From Pirellulales bacterium (lineage in GTDB: Bacteria > Planctomycetota > Planctomycetia > Pirellulales > JADZDJ01): 52,971 nucleotides of DNA. Location: NCBI GenBank assembly GCA_020851115.1, contig JADZDJ010000086.1, positions 1 to 52,971 of the forward strand, written 5' to 3'. Positions 16,615-24,639 of the stretch are shown piece by piece. A program made the position numbers and the translations under genes. Numbering within the stretch: the first letter of the stretch is position 1; each line of letters opens with the position of its first letter. Below the pieces are notes generated by a model that did not search any database, was not told the origin of the DNA, and saw only the letters and a list, made by a program, of their open reading frames with translations.

Positions 16615-17715
16615 TCAGGCCGCCCGGCGCATGAGCGACTGGCCGTTCAACTGGTAGATTTCCGCCAAAATTCTGGCGACCGGATCGAATAGTTCGTCGG
16701 AGATGGGCTGATTGAAGCCAATTTGACGGTAGAGCGATTCCGCGAGAGTGCGGCGCTCGATGCTTGGAACGCCGTGCTTGTCGGCCACGCCGCAAATGCG
16801 TTCGGCCACATCGCCCGCCCCTTTGGCAACTACTCTGGGCGCAGGCATTGTCGCCGGGTCGTAGGCAATGGCCACGGCCAATTGCCGACCGAATGTGACG
16901 ACGAATTTTGCCTGCGGCACGGCGGCCACCAAGCGGTCGATGCCTTGCTGACGCTGGATCGTTTTCCGCCGCGAAAGCACCTGCGGATCGCCTTGCTGGT
17001 TGCGAGTCTCTTCGCGCAGCTCTTGAGGCGTCATCCGCAAGTCGCGCTCAAGCTTCCAGCGCTGATAGCCATAGTCACCGATAGCAAGTGCTAGCAAGGC
17101 AACGGCAATTTTGAGGCATGTCCAATAGACGATCTCGACAATCCAGGCAGCAAGTGGCGATAGTTCGAGCGCTGCCGCATTGACGATCACTTCGCGCTGC
17201 TGCCAAAGACTGATATACGCCACCAGTAGGACGCAGGCCAACTTCAGCAGCGCCATCCCTAGGCGTTCGCCGCCACCAAGGGAAAAAACTCGACGCAGAC
17301 CGGCCAGCGGGTTGATACGTCCGACATCGGGTGCGAGCCGCTCGGGCAGCCAGCGAAAGCCGGTTTGGGCAAGATTCGCGACCATCGCAGCGACAAACAG
17401 CACACCCAGCAACGGAGCGATTGCCAAAACGATCTCGATCAGCAGCGATTGGCCACGATCGGCAGCGACAGACAACGGATCGGACGCAGAATGGCCCGTG
17501 ACATACAAAGTCCACGGTTGGCTGCCGAGATGTTCCTGCGCGAAACGGCCACAGAATGCGACAATTCTCTCGCCGAGCCAAGAGATTGCCAGCAGGCCGA
17601 GAACGAGCAGCGCTGCTGCCGCTAAGTCGTGGCTGTGGGCAACATGCCCCTCGCGCCGCGCATCGTCGCGTCGAGGCTGAGTGGGAGCAACGGTTTTTTC
17701 CGCAACGTCGGCCAT
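16615..17715 (-). CDS. flhB: Flagellar/type III export gate protein FlhB, lacking the NPTH motif
   Basis: ATG 17715 gives 366 residues. Four membrane segments fill ~35-205 and the cytoplasmic FlhB/SctU domain follows (MTPQELREETRNQQGDP). In the family this domain cuts itself between N and P of NPTH and switches export from rod/hook to filament proteins. Here the aligned residues at ~275-278 read FGRQ inside the otherwise normal VPQAKFVVT....LAVAIAYDP. Translation of the local DNA confirms this, and the frame is continuous on both sides. Self-cleavage should therefore fail. Distal gene of the export operon, 44 nt after fliR. Confidence 0.93.
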   Translation of the reverse strand: MADVAEKTVAPTQPRRDDARREGHVAHSHDLAAAALLVLGLLAISWLGERIVAFCGRFAQEHLGSQPWTLYVTGHSASDPLSVAADRGQSLLIEIVLAIAPLLGVLFVAAMVANLAQTGFRWLPERLAPDVGRINPLAGLRRVFSLGGGERLGMALLKLACVLLVAYISLWQQREVIVNAAALELSPLAAWIVEIVYWTCLKIAVALLALAIGDYGYQRWKLERDLRMTPQELREETRNQQGDPQVLSRRKTIQRQQGIDRLVAAVPQAKFVVTFGRQLAVAIAYDPATMPAPRVVAKGAGDVAERICGVADKHGVPSIERRTLAESLYRQIGFNQPISDELFDPVARILAEIYQLNGQSLMRRAA

Positions 17716-17759
17716 GGACAACTACGAACGATGAGACATGAGCAGAGAGGAGCAAAAGG

Positions 17760-18536
17760 CTATGAACCGACGCGAATCGCGTCGAGAATCGTTTCTATGC
17801 CCGGCTCGATCTGTTCCTGGAACAGCCAAGCCATCGCGCCGACCGACGCCGCTAGCGCCATGAACGTGATCGCGATATTTAGCGCGAGTCCGATCGTGAA
17901 CGCGTTGATTTGCGGCAGCGTGCGGGTGATGAAACCAATCGCGATCGTCGATAGCAGCAGCGCGACCACTGCCGGGGCTGCGACGCGAATTCCGAGCGAA
18001 AAGCTCTCCGTCGCCAATGTCGCGAGCAGCATTGCAAGCGACGGCGGCGCTACCACACGACCCAGCGGCAGCGCGACATAGCTATCTAAGACGGCGCCGA
18101 TCAGCATCCGATGCCCGCCAACGATCACGTACACCGTCAGCGCCAGCATGTACAGCAAGTGCGAAAACAGCGGGGCGCTTGCTTCGAAATCGACCCCATA
18201 CACTTCAGCCAGCGAGAGGCCGCTCATTTGCGAGATGATTTGTCCGGCGATTTGCGCGCCGGCCAGCAGCAGCATCAAGCCCACGCCCAGCACTGCGCCG
18301 ATCAACGCTTCACCGGCCAGATGCAACGAAAAACCAAGCACGTTGCTAGGATCCGGCATGCCAGCCGACCACTGCATCGGCGTCAGCGTCAGCGCCAGCA
18401 TCGCGGGCAGCACCAGCCGCACCTGCCACGGCAGGCTGCGCACCCCGAACAGTGGCGCGGTAAGGCACATTCCCGCCATCCGCGCGGCGACAAGCAGAAA
18501 GGTAACCAGCGGAGTCCAATAAACGGCGGTTGTCAT
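17760..18536 (-). CDS. fliR: Flagellar/type III export gate protein FliR
   Basis: The 258-residue product has the hydrophobic profile and family residues of FliR/SctT (the LFGVRSLPWQVRLVLPAMLA loop, GLSLAEVYGVDFEA, and a final amphipathic helix). With FliP and FliQ it forms the export gate in the basal body. Start ATG 18536 lies only 4 nt after the fliQ stop, a sign of coupled translation. Length is normal. A short dispersed-type sequence separates it from flhB. Confidence 0.94.
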   Translation of the reverse strand: MTTAVYWTPLVTFLLVAARMAGMCLTAPLFGVRSLPWQVRLVLPAMLALTLTPMQWSAGMPDPSNVLGFSLHLAGEALIGAVLGVGLMLLLAGAQIAGQIISQMSGLSLAEVYGVDFEASAPLFSHLLYMLALTVYVIVGGHRMLIGAVLDSYVALPLGRVVAPPSLAMLLATLATESFSLGIRVAAPAVVALLLSTIAIGFITRTLPQINAFTIGLALNIAITFMALAASVGAMAWLFQEQIEPGIETILDAIRVGS

Positions 18537-18540
18537 GCGA

Positions 18541-18807
18541 TTACAACGACCCTGGAATATTTTCCCACACCTGGCGCGCGTAGTCGACGACCTGCTCCAG
18601 TAGCCACGGCAGCGTCAACGCCAGCACCAAGAGCATCGCGAGCAGTTTGGGAACCAGCGCGACGGTTTGTTCTTGCACTTGAGTGAGCGCTTGAAGCAGC
18701 GAAATCGCCAAACCGACAATCATGCCGATGGCCAGTACCGGCGCGCTGACCGTGAGCGCCAGCATCAGCGCTTCGCGCACCAAATCGACGGCGTCTTGAG
18801 GCTCCAT
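18541..18807 (-). CDS. fliQ: Flagellar/type III export gate protein FliQ
   Basis: From ATG 18807 the product is 88 residues with two long membrane segments, exactly the FliQ/SctS size (MEPQDAVDLVREAL, then IGMIVGLAISLLQALTQVQE). The open frame extends to 18873, but the added residues (HYSRFVIHHSPL) are translation of an ATTCACCATTC-type repeat, so the later start is better. The leader also has a small hairpin (CGGTTG GGG CAACCG at 18847-18861). Confidence 0.93.
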   Translation of the reverse strand: MEPQDAVDLVREALMLALTVSAPVLAIGMIVGLAISLLQALTQVQEQTVALVPKLLAMLLVLALTLPWLLEQVVDYARQVWENIPGSL

Positions 18808-18879
18808 GAGAGGCGAATGGTGAATGACAAACCGTGAGTAGTGAAGCGGTTGGGGCAACCGACGACCGACCATGAAACG

Positions 18880-19710
18880 TTACGCGATCGGTTGAAAACT
18901 TTGCATCAGCATTTCGACCACCAAATGCCAGCCATCGACGAGTACGAACAACAGCAGCTTGAAGGGCAGCGAAATCAGCGCCGGCGGCACCATCATCATG
19001 CCCATTGCCGTGATCACGCTGGCCACGACAAGGTCGAGAACGACGAACGGTAGAAAGATCTGAAAGCCGATCAGGAACGCCGTTTTCAGCTCGCTCAATA
19101 AAAACGCCGGCAACAGCACTTGCAGCGGCACGTCATCGTAGGTCTGCGGCTGCGAAGTTTGCAACGGCAGGTATTTGTAGAACATCCACACGTCGTCACT
19201 ATTGCCAGTGCGTTCGATTTGAGCGCTCATAAACCGGCGAATCGGTTGCGTTCCTCGTTGCCAGGCATCTGCGCCGCCAATTTGCTGCTCGGTGTAGGGC
19301 ACGATGGCGATGTCGTATGTTTGTTTCCAAACCGGCCACATGGTGAGCAGCGTAAGAAACATCGCCAGCGCCGTCGTAACTTGTGCAGGCGGAAGCTGCG
19401 GTGCCCCGAGGGCTTGCCGCAACAGCCCCAGAACAACGGCAATGCGCACGAAGCAGGTTGTCATTAGCAGCACTGCCGGCACGAGACTAAGCACGCCCAG
19501 CACAAGCATCGTTTTGAGCGACGACGACAGCCCTTCTGGGCTTGTCCACTGTTGGGGGCCGCCGGCGAGCGCCTCGGGGAGATCGAGTTTGGCTTGGATA
19601 TTTGCTCGCGCCGGTTCGGTGGAAGCTTGCTGAGCCCACGACTGCGACGACGCGCAACAGAGGATGACGCAAGCGGCAACGCCAAATTGATGTCTGAGGC
19701 GCAAATTCAT
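18880..19710 (-). CDS. fliP: Flagellar/type III export gate protein FliP
   Basis: The 276-residue protein has an N-terminal signal sequence (cleavable in FliP), then the family membrane segments. Landmarks are [36 protein letters not shown] and [20 protein letters not shown], with a final [20 protein letters not shown]. FliP forms the core of the export channel. The gene overlaps fliO by 4 nt, so translation is likely coupled. Confidence 0.96.
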   Translation of the reverse strand: MNLRLRHQFGVAACVILCCASSQSWAQQASTEPARANIQAKLDLPEALAGGPQQWTSPEGLSSSLKTMLVLGVLSLVPAVLLMTTCFVRIAVVLGLLRQALGAPQLPPAQVTTALAMFLTLLTMWPVWKQTYDIAIVPYTEQQIGGADAWQRGTQPIRRFMSAQIERTGNSDDVWMFYKYLPLQTSQPQTYDDVPLQVLLPAFLLSELKTAFLIGFQIFLPFVVLDLVVASVITAMGMMMVPPALISLPFKLLLFVLVDGWHLVVEMLMQSFQPIA

Positions 19711-20408
19711 GGTTTCGCCTCCCCGTCAGATACGGATTTCTTACGCACTGCCAACGCTGCCAAGCCGCCGCCAGCAGCCGTTTGTTCGGCGGGTGTGCTG
19801 CGCATCAGTTTACCAAAAACTTGGTCGAACGCGCCGTCGGCGGGGGATCGCTGCGGCTGGCATAGTTTGATCAGGCGCTCGACTTCGGCGGCATCTTCGA
19901 TTTCCGAAAGCGTCTCGACGCCGCCCTGCGAAATACAGACTAGCAATAGTTTGCGGCCGAATCTCAGGACGTACATCTGACTTCTCGCGGCTAGGGAAGC
20001 ACTGCCGAGCACTTCTATGACTCCGCTCGGCACGCGGCCGCCGCTGCGTGGCAATCCGCGACGCACCAGCCAGGCAACGCCAAAAAAGATTCCTAGCACG
20101 ATCGCGAGACTGCCGAGGACGGAAAATATTGCGCCTAGCGGACCCGATCGCCTGGATTTGTTCTCGTCGCTGGGTGGCGATAATTTTGTCGTAGATAAGG
20201 GCTGCCGCAAACGTGGATCGACCTCGCGCAGCGGCTCGATGTGAGTCGCCCGTTGAATGGCCCGGTCGCTTGACGCTGCACGTGCGGAATGAGGTGTGGA
20301 ATTGAGCGGCAACAGCGGCCCTTCGGCCAAACATCGATCCGCCTGGCACGCGACAACGATCGCCAGCGGTAAGAGCATCCAATGCAACGATCGTCGGCTG
20401 CCGCACAT
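19707..20408 (-). CDS. fliO: Flagellar biosynthesis protein FliO
   Basis: The 233-residue protein has a signal-like N-terminus, a low-complexity periplasmic stretch, one membrane segment ([20 protein letters not shown], ~95-115) and a cytoplasmic FliO domain ([20 protein letters not shown]). FliO assists assembly of the FliP ring. Position directly upstream of fliP with a 4-nt overlap supports the call. The N-terminal extension before the membrane segment is longer than in enteric FliO. Confidence 0.85.
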   Translation of the reverse strand: MCGSRRSLHWMLLPLAIVVACQADRCLAEGPLLPLNSTPHSARAASSDRAIQRATHIEPLREVDPRLRQPLSTTKLSPPSDENKSRRSGPLGAIFSVLGSLAIVLGIFFGVAWLVRRGLPRSGGRVPSGVIEVLGSASLAARSQMYVLRFGRKLLLVCISQGGVETLSEIEDAAEVERLIKLCQPQRSPADGAFDQVFGKLMRSTPAEQTAAGGGLAALAVRKKSVSDGEAKP

Positions 20409-20445
20409 CCGTGTGCCAATGCTTGCAAGTAGGAAAACGGGTTCG

Positions 20446-20706
20446 TCACGCTGCGCGCGGAAGCGCCTGCTCGGCGAACACTTCGGTCACGCGCACGCAA
20501 AAACGACCATCCAGCGTCAATAACTCGCCACGCGCGACGAGTCGGCCAGCGGCGTAGATCTCGACGGGTGAGTCGGTCGGCTCATCGAGCGTCATGACCT
20601 GTCCTGCCGACAGCCGTTGCGCTTCGCCGAGCGGGATCGAGCAGCGCCCCAGCACCACGGTGAATTGCCAGCCATCGACGCAAGTTCCAGCGGCGTGTTC
20701 AAGCAT
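20446..20706 (-). CDS. fliN: FliN-like SpoA-domain switch protein
   Basis: The 86-residue product is essentially a single SpoA (FliN/SctQ C-terminal) domain: FTVVLGRCSIPLGEAQRLSA, then VEIYAAGRLVARGELLTLDG and FCVRVTEVF. Position next to fliO matches flagellar loci. FliN forms the C-ring rim and docks FliH. It lacks any N-terminal extension, so it is at the small end of the family. The start is uncertain: ATG 20706 or a TTG six bases upstream, neither with a clear Shine-Dalgarno. Confidence 0.85.
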   Translation of the reverse strand: MLEHAAGTCVDGWQFTVVLGRCSIPLGEAQRLSAGQVMTLDEPTDSPVEIYAAGRLVARGELLTLDGRFCVRVTEVFAEQALPRAA

Positions 20707-20719
20707 GGGCAACGGTAGG

Positions 20720-20736
20720 GCAGGTTTTTAACCTGC
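20720..20736. repeat. Perfect 7-bp hairpin in the fliJ-fliN gap
   Basis: GCAGGTT, three-base loop, AACCTGC. It lies in a 146-nt gap in the middle of the export operon and is followed by a GC-rich stretch that looks like part of an intergenic repeat. No T-run follows on the minus strand, so it need not stop transcription. Confidence 0.5.
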
Positions 20737-20852
20737 TCAGCGTAAGAACGACCAGCCGACAGGCTCGTCCCACGGCGCGGCAATTCGCCAGGCAGACTTT
20801 TCGCCGAAATGGCCTGCGAAATCAATGGCAATTGATGGTTCGACTGGGCAAT

Positions 20853-21308
20853 TTAGCTATCAATTCGCGCAAAGTTGGCGACCATGGCCAACTCGTCATG
20901 CAATTTTGCTTCTCGGCGGGCCAGATCGAGACGGCGTCGAACCCGTTGCTGTTCTTGCAGCCGATCTAACAGCTTTACCTCTTGCTCGGCCGCGACGAGC
21001 GCCTGCCTGCGGTGCTCGACTTCGGCGGCCAACGTTTGGCAACGACGTTGAGCCTGGGATAGTTCGCTGCGCAGCGACTGCTCGTATCGCTGCGCATGTC
21101 GCAATTGACTCAGATCCAATTGGCCGGGACGAACGACGGATCGAGCCTGCGAGCGGATCGACTGTAGTTCATCATGCAGTTGCGCAATCTGGCAGGCAAG
21201 TTGGTCTTCGGCACGCTGCACTTCTAGCAATTCGAGCCGCCGTTGTTCGCGAACGCTGCGGCGGAATTGATGAACTTGATCGAAGCGGAAATGGGAGGTG
21301 TGCATCAT
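20853..21308 (-). CDS. fliJ: Flagellar export chaperone FliJ
   Basis: From ATG 21308 the product is about 151 residues, nearly all charged alpha-helix with a long coiled coil (RFDQVHQFRRSVREQRRLEL ... AEQEVKLLDRLQEQQRVRRR). This is the FliJ/SctO pattern. FliJ links the ATPase ring to the export gate. The identity rests on coiled-coil character, size and its place right after fliI. A GTG at 21356 would extend the N-terminus by 16 residues. Confidence 0.85.
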   Translation of the reverse strand: MMHTSHFRFDQVHQFRRSVREQRRLELLEVQRAEDQLACQIAQLHDELQSIRSQARSVVRPGQLDLSQLRHAQRYEQSLRSELSQAQRRCQTLAAEVEHRRQALVAAEQEVKLLDRLQEQQRVRRRLDLARREAKLHDELAMVANFARIDS

Positions 21309-21365
21309 ACGAAGGGAGTTTGGCGGCTCAATCACTCGTCGTCGGCCTTGGACCACATCGGTCGC

Positions 21366-22730
21366 TCAGCTCAATAGTTTGCTCCGCGCCGCTTCGTGCA
21401 GTGAGATCAAGGCAGCTTGCGACGCATCGAGCGTCGTTCGCTCTTCCAGGGATTGCCGCAGAAACCGCTGGCAGTCGTCGAGCATGTCGATGGCGACGTC
21501 GACTTTGCGATTCGCGCCGCGGCGATAGGCACCGATCGCAATTAGATCTTCGTGATCGCGGTAGGCTGCCAGCAATTCGCGTATCGTTTGTGCGGCGTTG
21601 CGATGCTGTTTTGTGGTGATGTCGGGCATCGTGCGGCTGATGCTTTCCAGCACGTCGATCGCCGGCCAGTGGGCTTGCGAGGCGAGCTTTCGCGACAGCC
21701 AAATGTGGCCATCGAGTAGTCCGCGCACGGCATCACTGATTGGCTCCTGTGGATCGTCGGCCTCGACCAGGACGGTATAAAAACCCGTGATGCTACCGCC
21801 GGAGGAGCGACCGGCCCGCTCCAGCAATTGCGGCAACATCGCAAATACCGACGGCGGATAGCCGCGCGCAGTCGGCGGCTCGCCGGCGGCCAGGCCAATC
21901 TCTCGCTGGGCCATCGCGAAGCGCGTCAGTGAATCCATCATCAGCAAGACATCGCGGCCGGCGTCGCGAAAATATTCGGCAATCGCCGTGGCGGTTTGAG
22001 CAGCTTGAATGCGTCGCAGCGCAGGTTCATCGCTGGTGGCCACCACGACGACGCTGCGCGCCAGGCCGGCCGGCCCTAAGTCGCGCTCGATGAATTCGCT
22101 CACCTCACGTCCGCGCTCGCCGACCAATGCAATCACATTGACGGCGGCCGATGTATAACGGGCCATCATTCCAAGGGTGACACTTTTTCCCACTCCGGAA
22201 CCGGCGAAAATCCCCAGTCGCTGCCCTTTACCGCAAGTCACCAGTGAGTCGATTGCGCGAATGCCGGTACTGAGCGGCTGATCGATGCGCGGTCGCTGCA
22301 TCGCCGGCGGCGGACGGCGGCTGGCATGAACGCGTTCCGTCAGCACCGGTTGCGGTCGGGCATCGACGGCGCGGCAATTGGCATCGACGACTCGTCCTAG
22401 CAGCGCTTCGCCAACCGGCAATCGGCGCGACGACCGAACCAATCGCACCCGATGACCGCGCCGCAATCCACGCAAGTCTCCCAGCGGATAGACGATCGTT
22501 TGATCGTCGCGAAAGCCAACGACTTCGCCACAAATCGCTTGGGAACTGTCGCGATCGATCTCGACGACGCTCCCAAGTGGCGCAGGAAAATCAGCGACGG
22601 CCACGGTCATGCCGGTGACTCGCACGACACTGCCTTGAACTCCCGCTGGAGTAATCTCATCGAGTTGTTCAAGCAGGTCGAACATGGAGGGAGAAAGTTG
22701 GCTCTCAGAGCTTGATGAGGGGGAGGTCAT
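21366..22730 (-). CDS. fliI: Flagellar/type III export ATPase FliI
   Basis: The 454-residue enzyme is related to the F1 beta subunit and energises export at the base of the machine. The P-loop GIFAGSGVGKS, the catalytic-glutamate region LVGERGREVSEFIE and Walker B DVLLMMDSLTRFA are intact. Also present are the PPSVFAMLPQLLERAG stretch and the C-terminal helical domain. Length is typical. ATG 22730 is 177 nt after fliH, a gap containing an ATTCACCATG-type repeat. Confidence 0.97.
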   Translation of the reverse strand: MTSPSSSSESQLSPSMFDLLEQLDEITPAGVQGSVVRVTGMTVAVADFPAPLGSVVEIDRDSSQAICGEVVGFRDDQTIVYPLGDLRGLRRGHRVRLVRSSRRLPVGEALLGRVVDANCRAVDARPQPVLTERVHASRRPPPAMQRPRIDQPLSTGIRAIDSLVTCGKGQRLGIFAGSGVGKSVTLGMMARYTSAAVNVIALVGERGREVSEFIERDLGPAGLARSVVVVATSDEPALRRIQAAQTATAIAEYFRDAGRDVLLMMDSLTRFAMAQREIGLAAGEPPTARGYPPSVFAMLPQLLERAGRSSGGSITGFYTVLVEADDPQEPISDAVRGLLDGHIWLSRKLASQAHWPAIDVLESISRTMPDITTKQHRNAAQTIRELLAAYRDHEDLIAIGAYRRGANRKVDVAIDMLDDCQRFLRQSLEERTTLDASQAALISLHEAARSKLLS

Positions 22731-22907
22731 TGCGAACGAAGGAAGAGGGATGTAAGTCTGTGCGACGATGAACCATTGAAGTGGCGATCTGGATATACAA
22801 CCGTGAGCAAACGACTTGCAACTGCTTGCAACCCAGAATCAAGTGGCGACACCGCCTATCGTGCAAGCTTTCGCATTCTCTACCACTCATCATTCACCAT
22901 GATTGCA

Positions 22908-23555
22908 TCAGTCCCTTAGCGCCAATTCCGCTTCAATCCGCCGCAGTTGCGTCTCGATCTGCAAATCAATTTCACCGTGGCGGGTCTCGATTCGACAGCC
23001 GCCGCGGGAAACGGTGACGTCGCCTACAATCTCGGCGCGGGCCATTGGCGCAATTTCTCGTACCACTTCGTCGACCGAATCTCCCAGCGATTGCGCGTCG
23101 AGCGGATGCAGCAGCACGCGAACTTGCGGGAGGCTTGCGCACATTTCCAGCGCTTCGCGAACATAAGCCAGCGTGATTGTCGGCGACTGTTCAATTTCGC
23201 GTCGAATGATTCGTTCTGCGATTTTCACGGACAGCGCAACCGCATTCTTCTGCCACGATTGCAACCACGCCTGGCGAGCCTCCGCAATTTGTTGAGTCGC
23301 TGCCGCCATCGCGGGCAGTAGCGATTGCAACTGTGTATGCATTGCTTGCTGGGCAGCTTCCGCGGCGGCGGCGCGGCCGGCTACTTCCGCCCGACATCGC
23401 ACCTCATCGGCCTGATCGCGGGCTTCGGCCATGATGGCGGCCGCTTCGGCCTTGGCATCAGCGATGATTTGGCCCAAGTCGGTGACGACATCGTCGAACC
23501 GATAAATCGCTGGTTCGACAGTTGGCACGGCTGTGGTCTTGAAGATGGTGGCCAT
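22908..23555 (-). CDS. fliH: Flagellar assembly protein FliH
   Basis: The 215-residue protein has an Ala/Glu-rich helical N-terminal half (IIADAKAEAAAIMAEARDQA) and the FliH/SctL C-terminal domain (SVKIAERIIRREIEQSP, then RGGCRIETRHGEIDLQIETQ). FliH regulates FliI and anchors it to FliN. It lies between fliG (33 nt upstream) and fliI, the usual order. Confidence 0.92.
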   Translation of the reverse strand: MATIFKTTAVPTVEPAIYRFDDVVTDLGQIIADAKAEAAAIMAEARDQADEVRCRAEVAGRAAAAEAAQQAMHTQLQSLLPAMAAATQQIAEARQAWLQSWQKNAVALSVKIAERIIRREIEQSPTITLAYVREALEMCASLPQVRVLLHPLDAQSLGDSVDEVVREIAPMARAEIVGDVTVSRGGCRIETRHGEIDLQIETQLRRIEAELALRD

Positions 23556-23588
23556 GGCGGATGAGTATCTCTAATCTCAAATCTGACT

Positions 23589-24629
23589 TCAGGCGACGGC
23601 GGTTAAGTGAATCGGCGGCCCGCCATGCAGCCGGCCAGCGGCGGCAAGTTGCCCAGCTAATTCGGCCAGTGACGTTTGCGCGGACTCAATATCGGCCAGC
23701 CGCGTTGGACCGAGCTCGGCGATGCCGCGGGCAAATCGCTGCGAATCGCCCGGCGGCAGGCAATCGACCAGCTTGGCGACCAGTTCCGCATCGGCTCCGG
23801 CAAACGCCAGCACCACAACTTCCGGCGCAGCGGCCTGCACGACCCGCAACAGGCCATCGCCGCCGATTCGACAGACTTCGTCGAAACTGAACTGTGGCAC
23901 GAGCTTTGGCGGCGTATTAAGCTTTCCGGCCAGTGGCCGATCGTGGCGAGCGAGGTTCGACAGAATCTGACGCCGCGCCGTTTCGTCGGCAGAATTCAAA
24001 ATGACGGAGACGGTTGCCAATCCCGACGCTCGCGACGAGGCCGCATGTTGCTGAACGCGGGCCATGACGAGCTGTTCAATTTCGTCCAGCACTTCGCGGC
24101 GAGCCGGTTCCAAGCCCGTTAAACGGCGAATCACGTCCGCTTGAATGGCCGCTGGCAGCCGCGCCAAAACATCGCCTGCACGGTGCGCCGACAGATTTGC
24201 GATCACGACTGCGATGATTTGTGGGTGCTCCATTTCCAGAACGTTGGCAAGCGTGCCGAGATCAACTGTTTCGACCGTCTGAAAGGCTGGTCCAACCCAA
24301 AGCGGTTGATCCGGCGTCCGACGACTGGGCGCAGCGCCCAAAGCGTCTCTCCCGCGCAGCGCGTTTGGGGCAGCAATCGTCCGAGCCAATTCGTCCGTGA
24401 GTTCCAGCCCTGGCGGGTCGAGTTCCGCCGGGAGCCCTTCCCCTCGCACGAACTCATCGACAATCGCCTGTTGCTCGCGATCGTCGATTTCTCCGAGCCT
24501 ACCCATTTCACGGCGAACTTCTGCGGCGACCTCGCTGGGCATTTCGGCTAGCAACAAGACGACGGCTTCGGCGTCGAGGGCCGAAGCGAGAATTGCGGCT
24601 TTCCGATAAGGCGAATGGTCGTCGCGCAT
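23589..24629 (-). CDS. fliG: Flagellar rotor switch protein FliG with an altered torque ridge
   Basis: The 346-residue protein has an N-terminal FliF-binding part (SPYRKAAILASALDAEAVVL), the middle-domain EHPQIIAVVIANL (the family EHPQ motif) and a C-terminal domain ending GPTRLADIESAQTSL. Aligned without gaps to E. coli FliG through GPxRL, the ridge residues K264, R281, D288 and D289 become A, G, R and G (residues ~277, 294, 301, 302). R297 is kept. Those charges face the stator in E. coli. The structural cores look sound, so it is likely a real but divergent rotor protein. It starts 10 nt after fliF. Confidence 0.9.
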   Translation of the reverse strand: MRDDHSPYRKAAILASALDAEAVVLLLAEMPSEVAAEVRREMGRLGEIDDREQQAIVDEFVRGEGLPAELDPPGLELTDELARTIAAPNALRGRDALGAAPSRRTPDQPLWVGPAFQTVETVDLGTLANVLEMEHPQIIAVVIANLSAHRAGDVLARLPAAIQADVIRRLTGLEPARREVLDEIEQLVMARVQQHAASSRASGLATVSVILNSADETARRQILSNLARHDRPLAGKLNTPPKLVPQFSFDEVCRIGGDGLLRVVQAAAPEVVVLAFAGADAELVAKLVDCLPPGDSQRFARGIAELGPTRLADIESAQTSLAELAGQLAAAGRLHGGPPIHLTAVA

Positions 24630-24639
24630 GGGTTCTCAT

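Noticed and set aside
16882-16893. Frameshift as the cause of the missing NPTH in FlhB
   Set aside because: Residues on both sides align to the family in the same frame, so substitution is the only reading.
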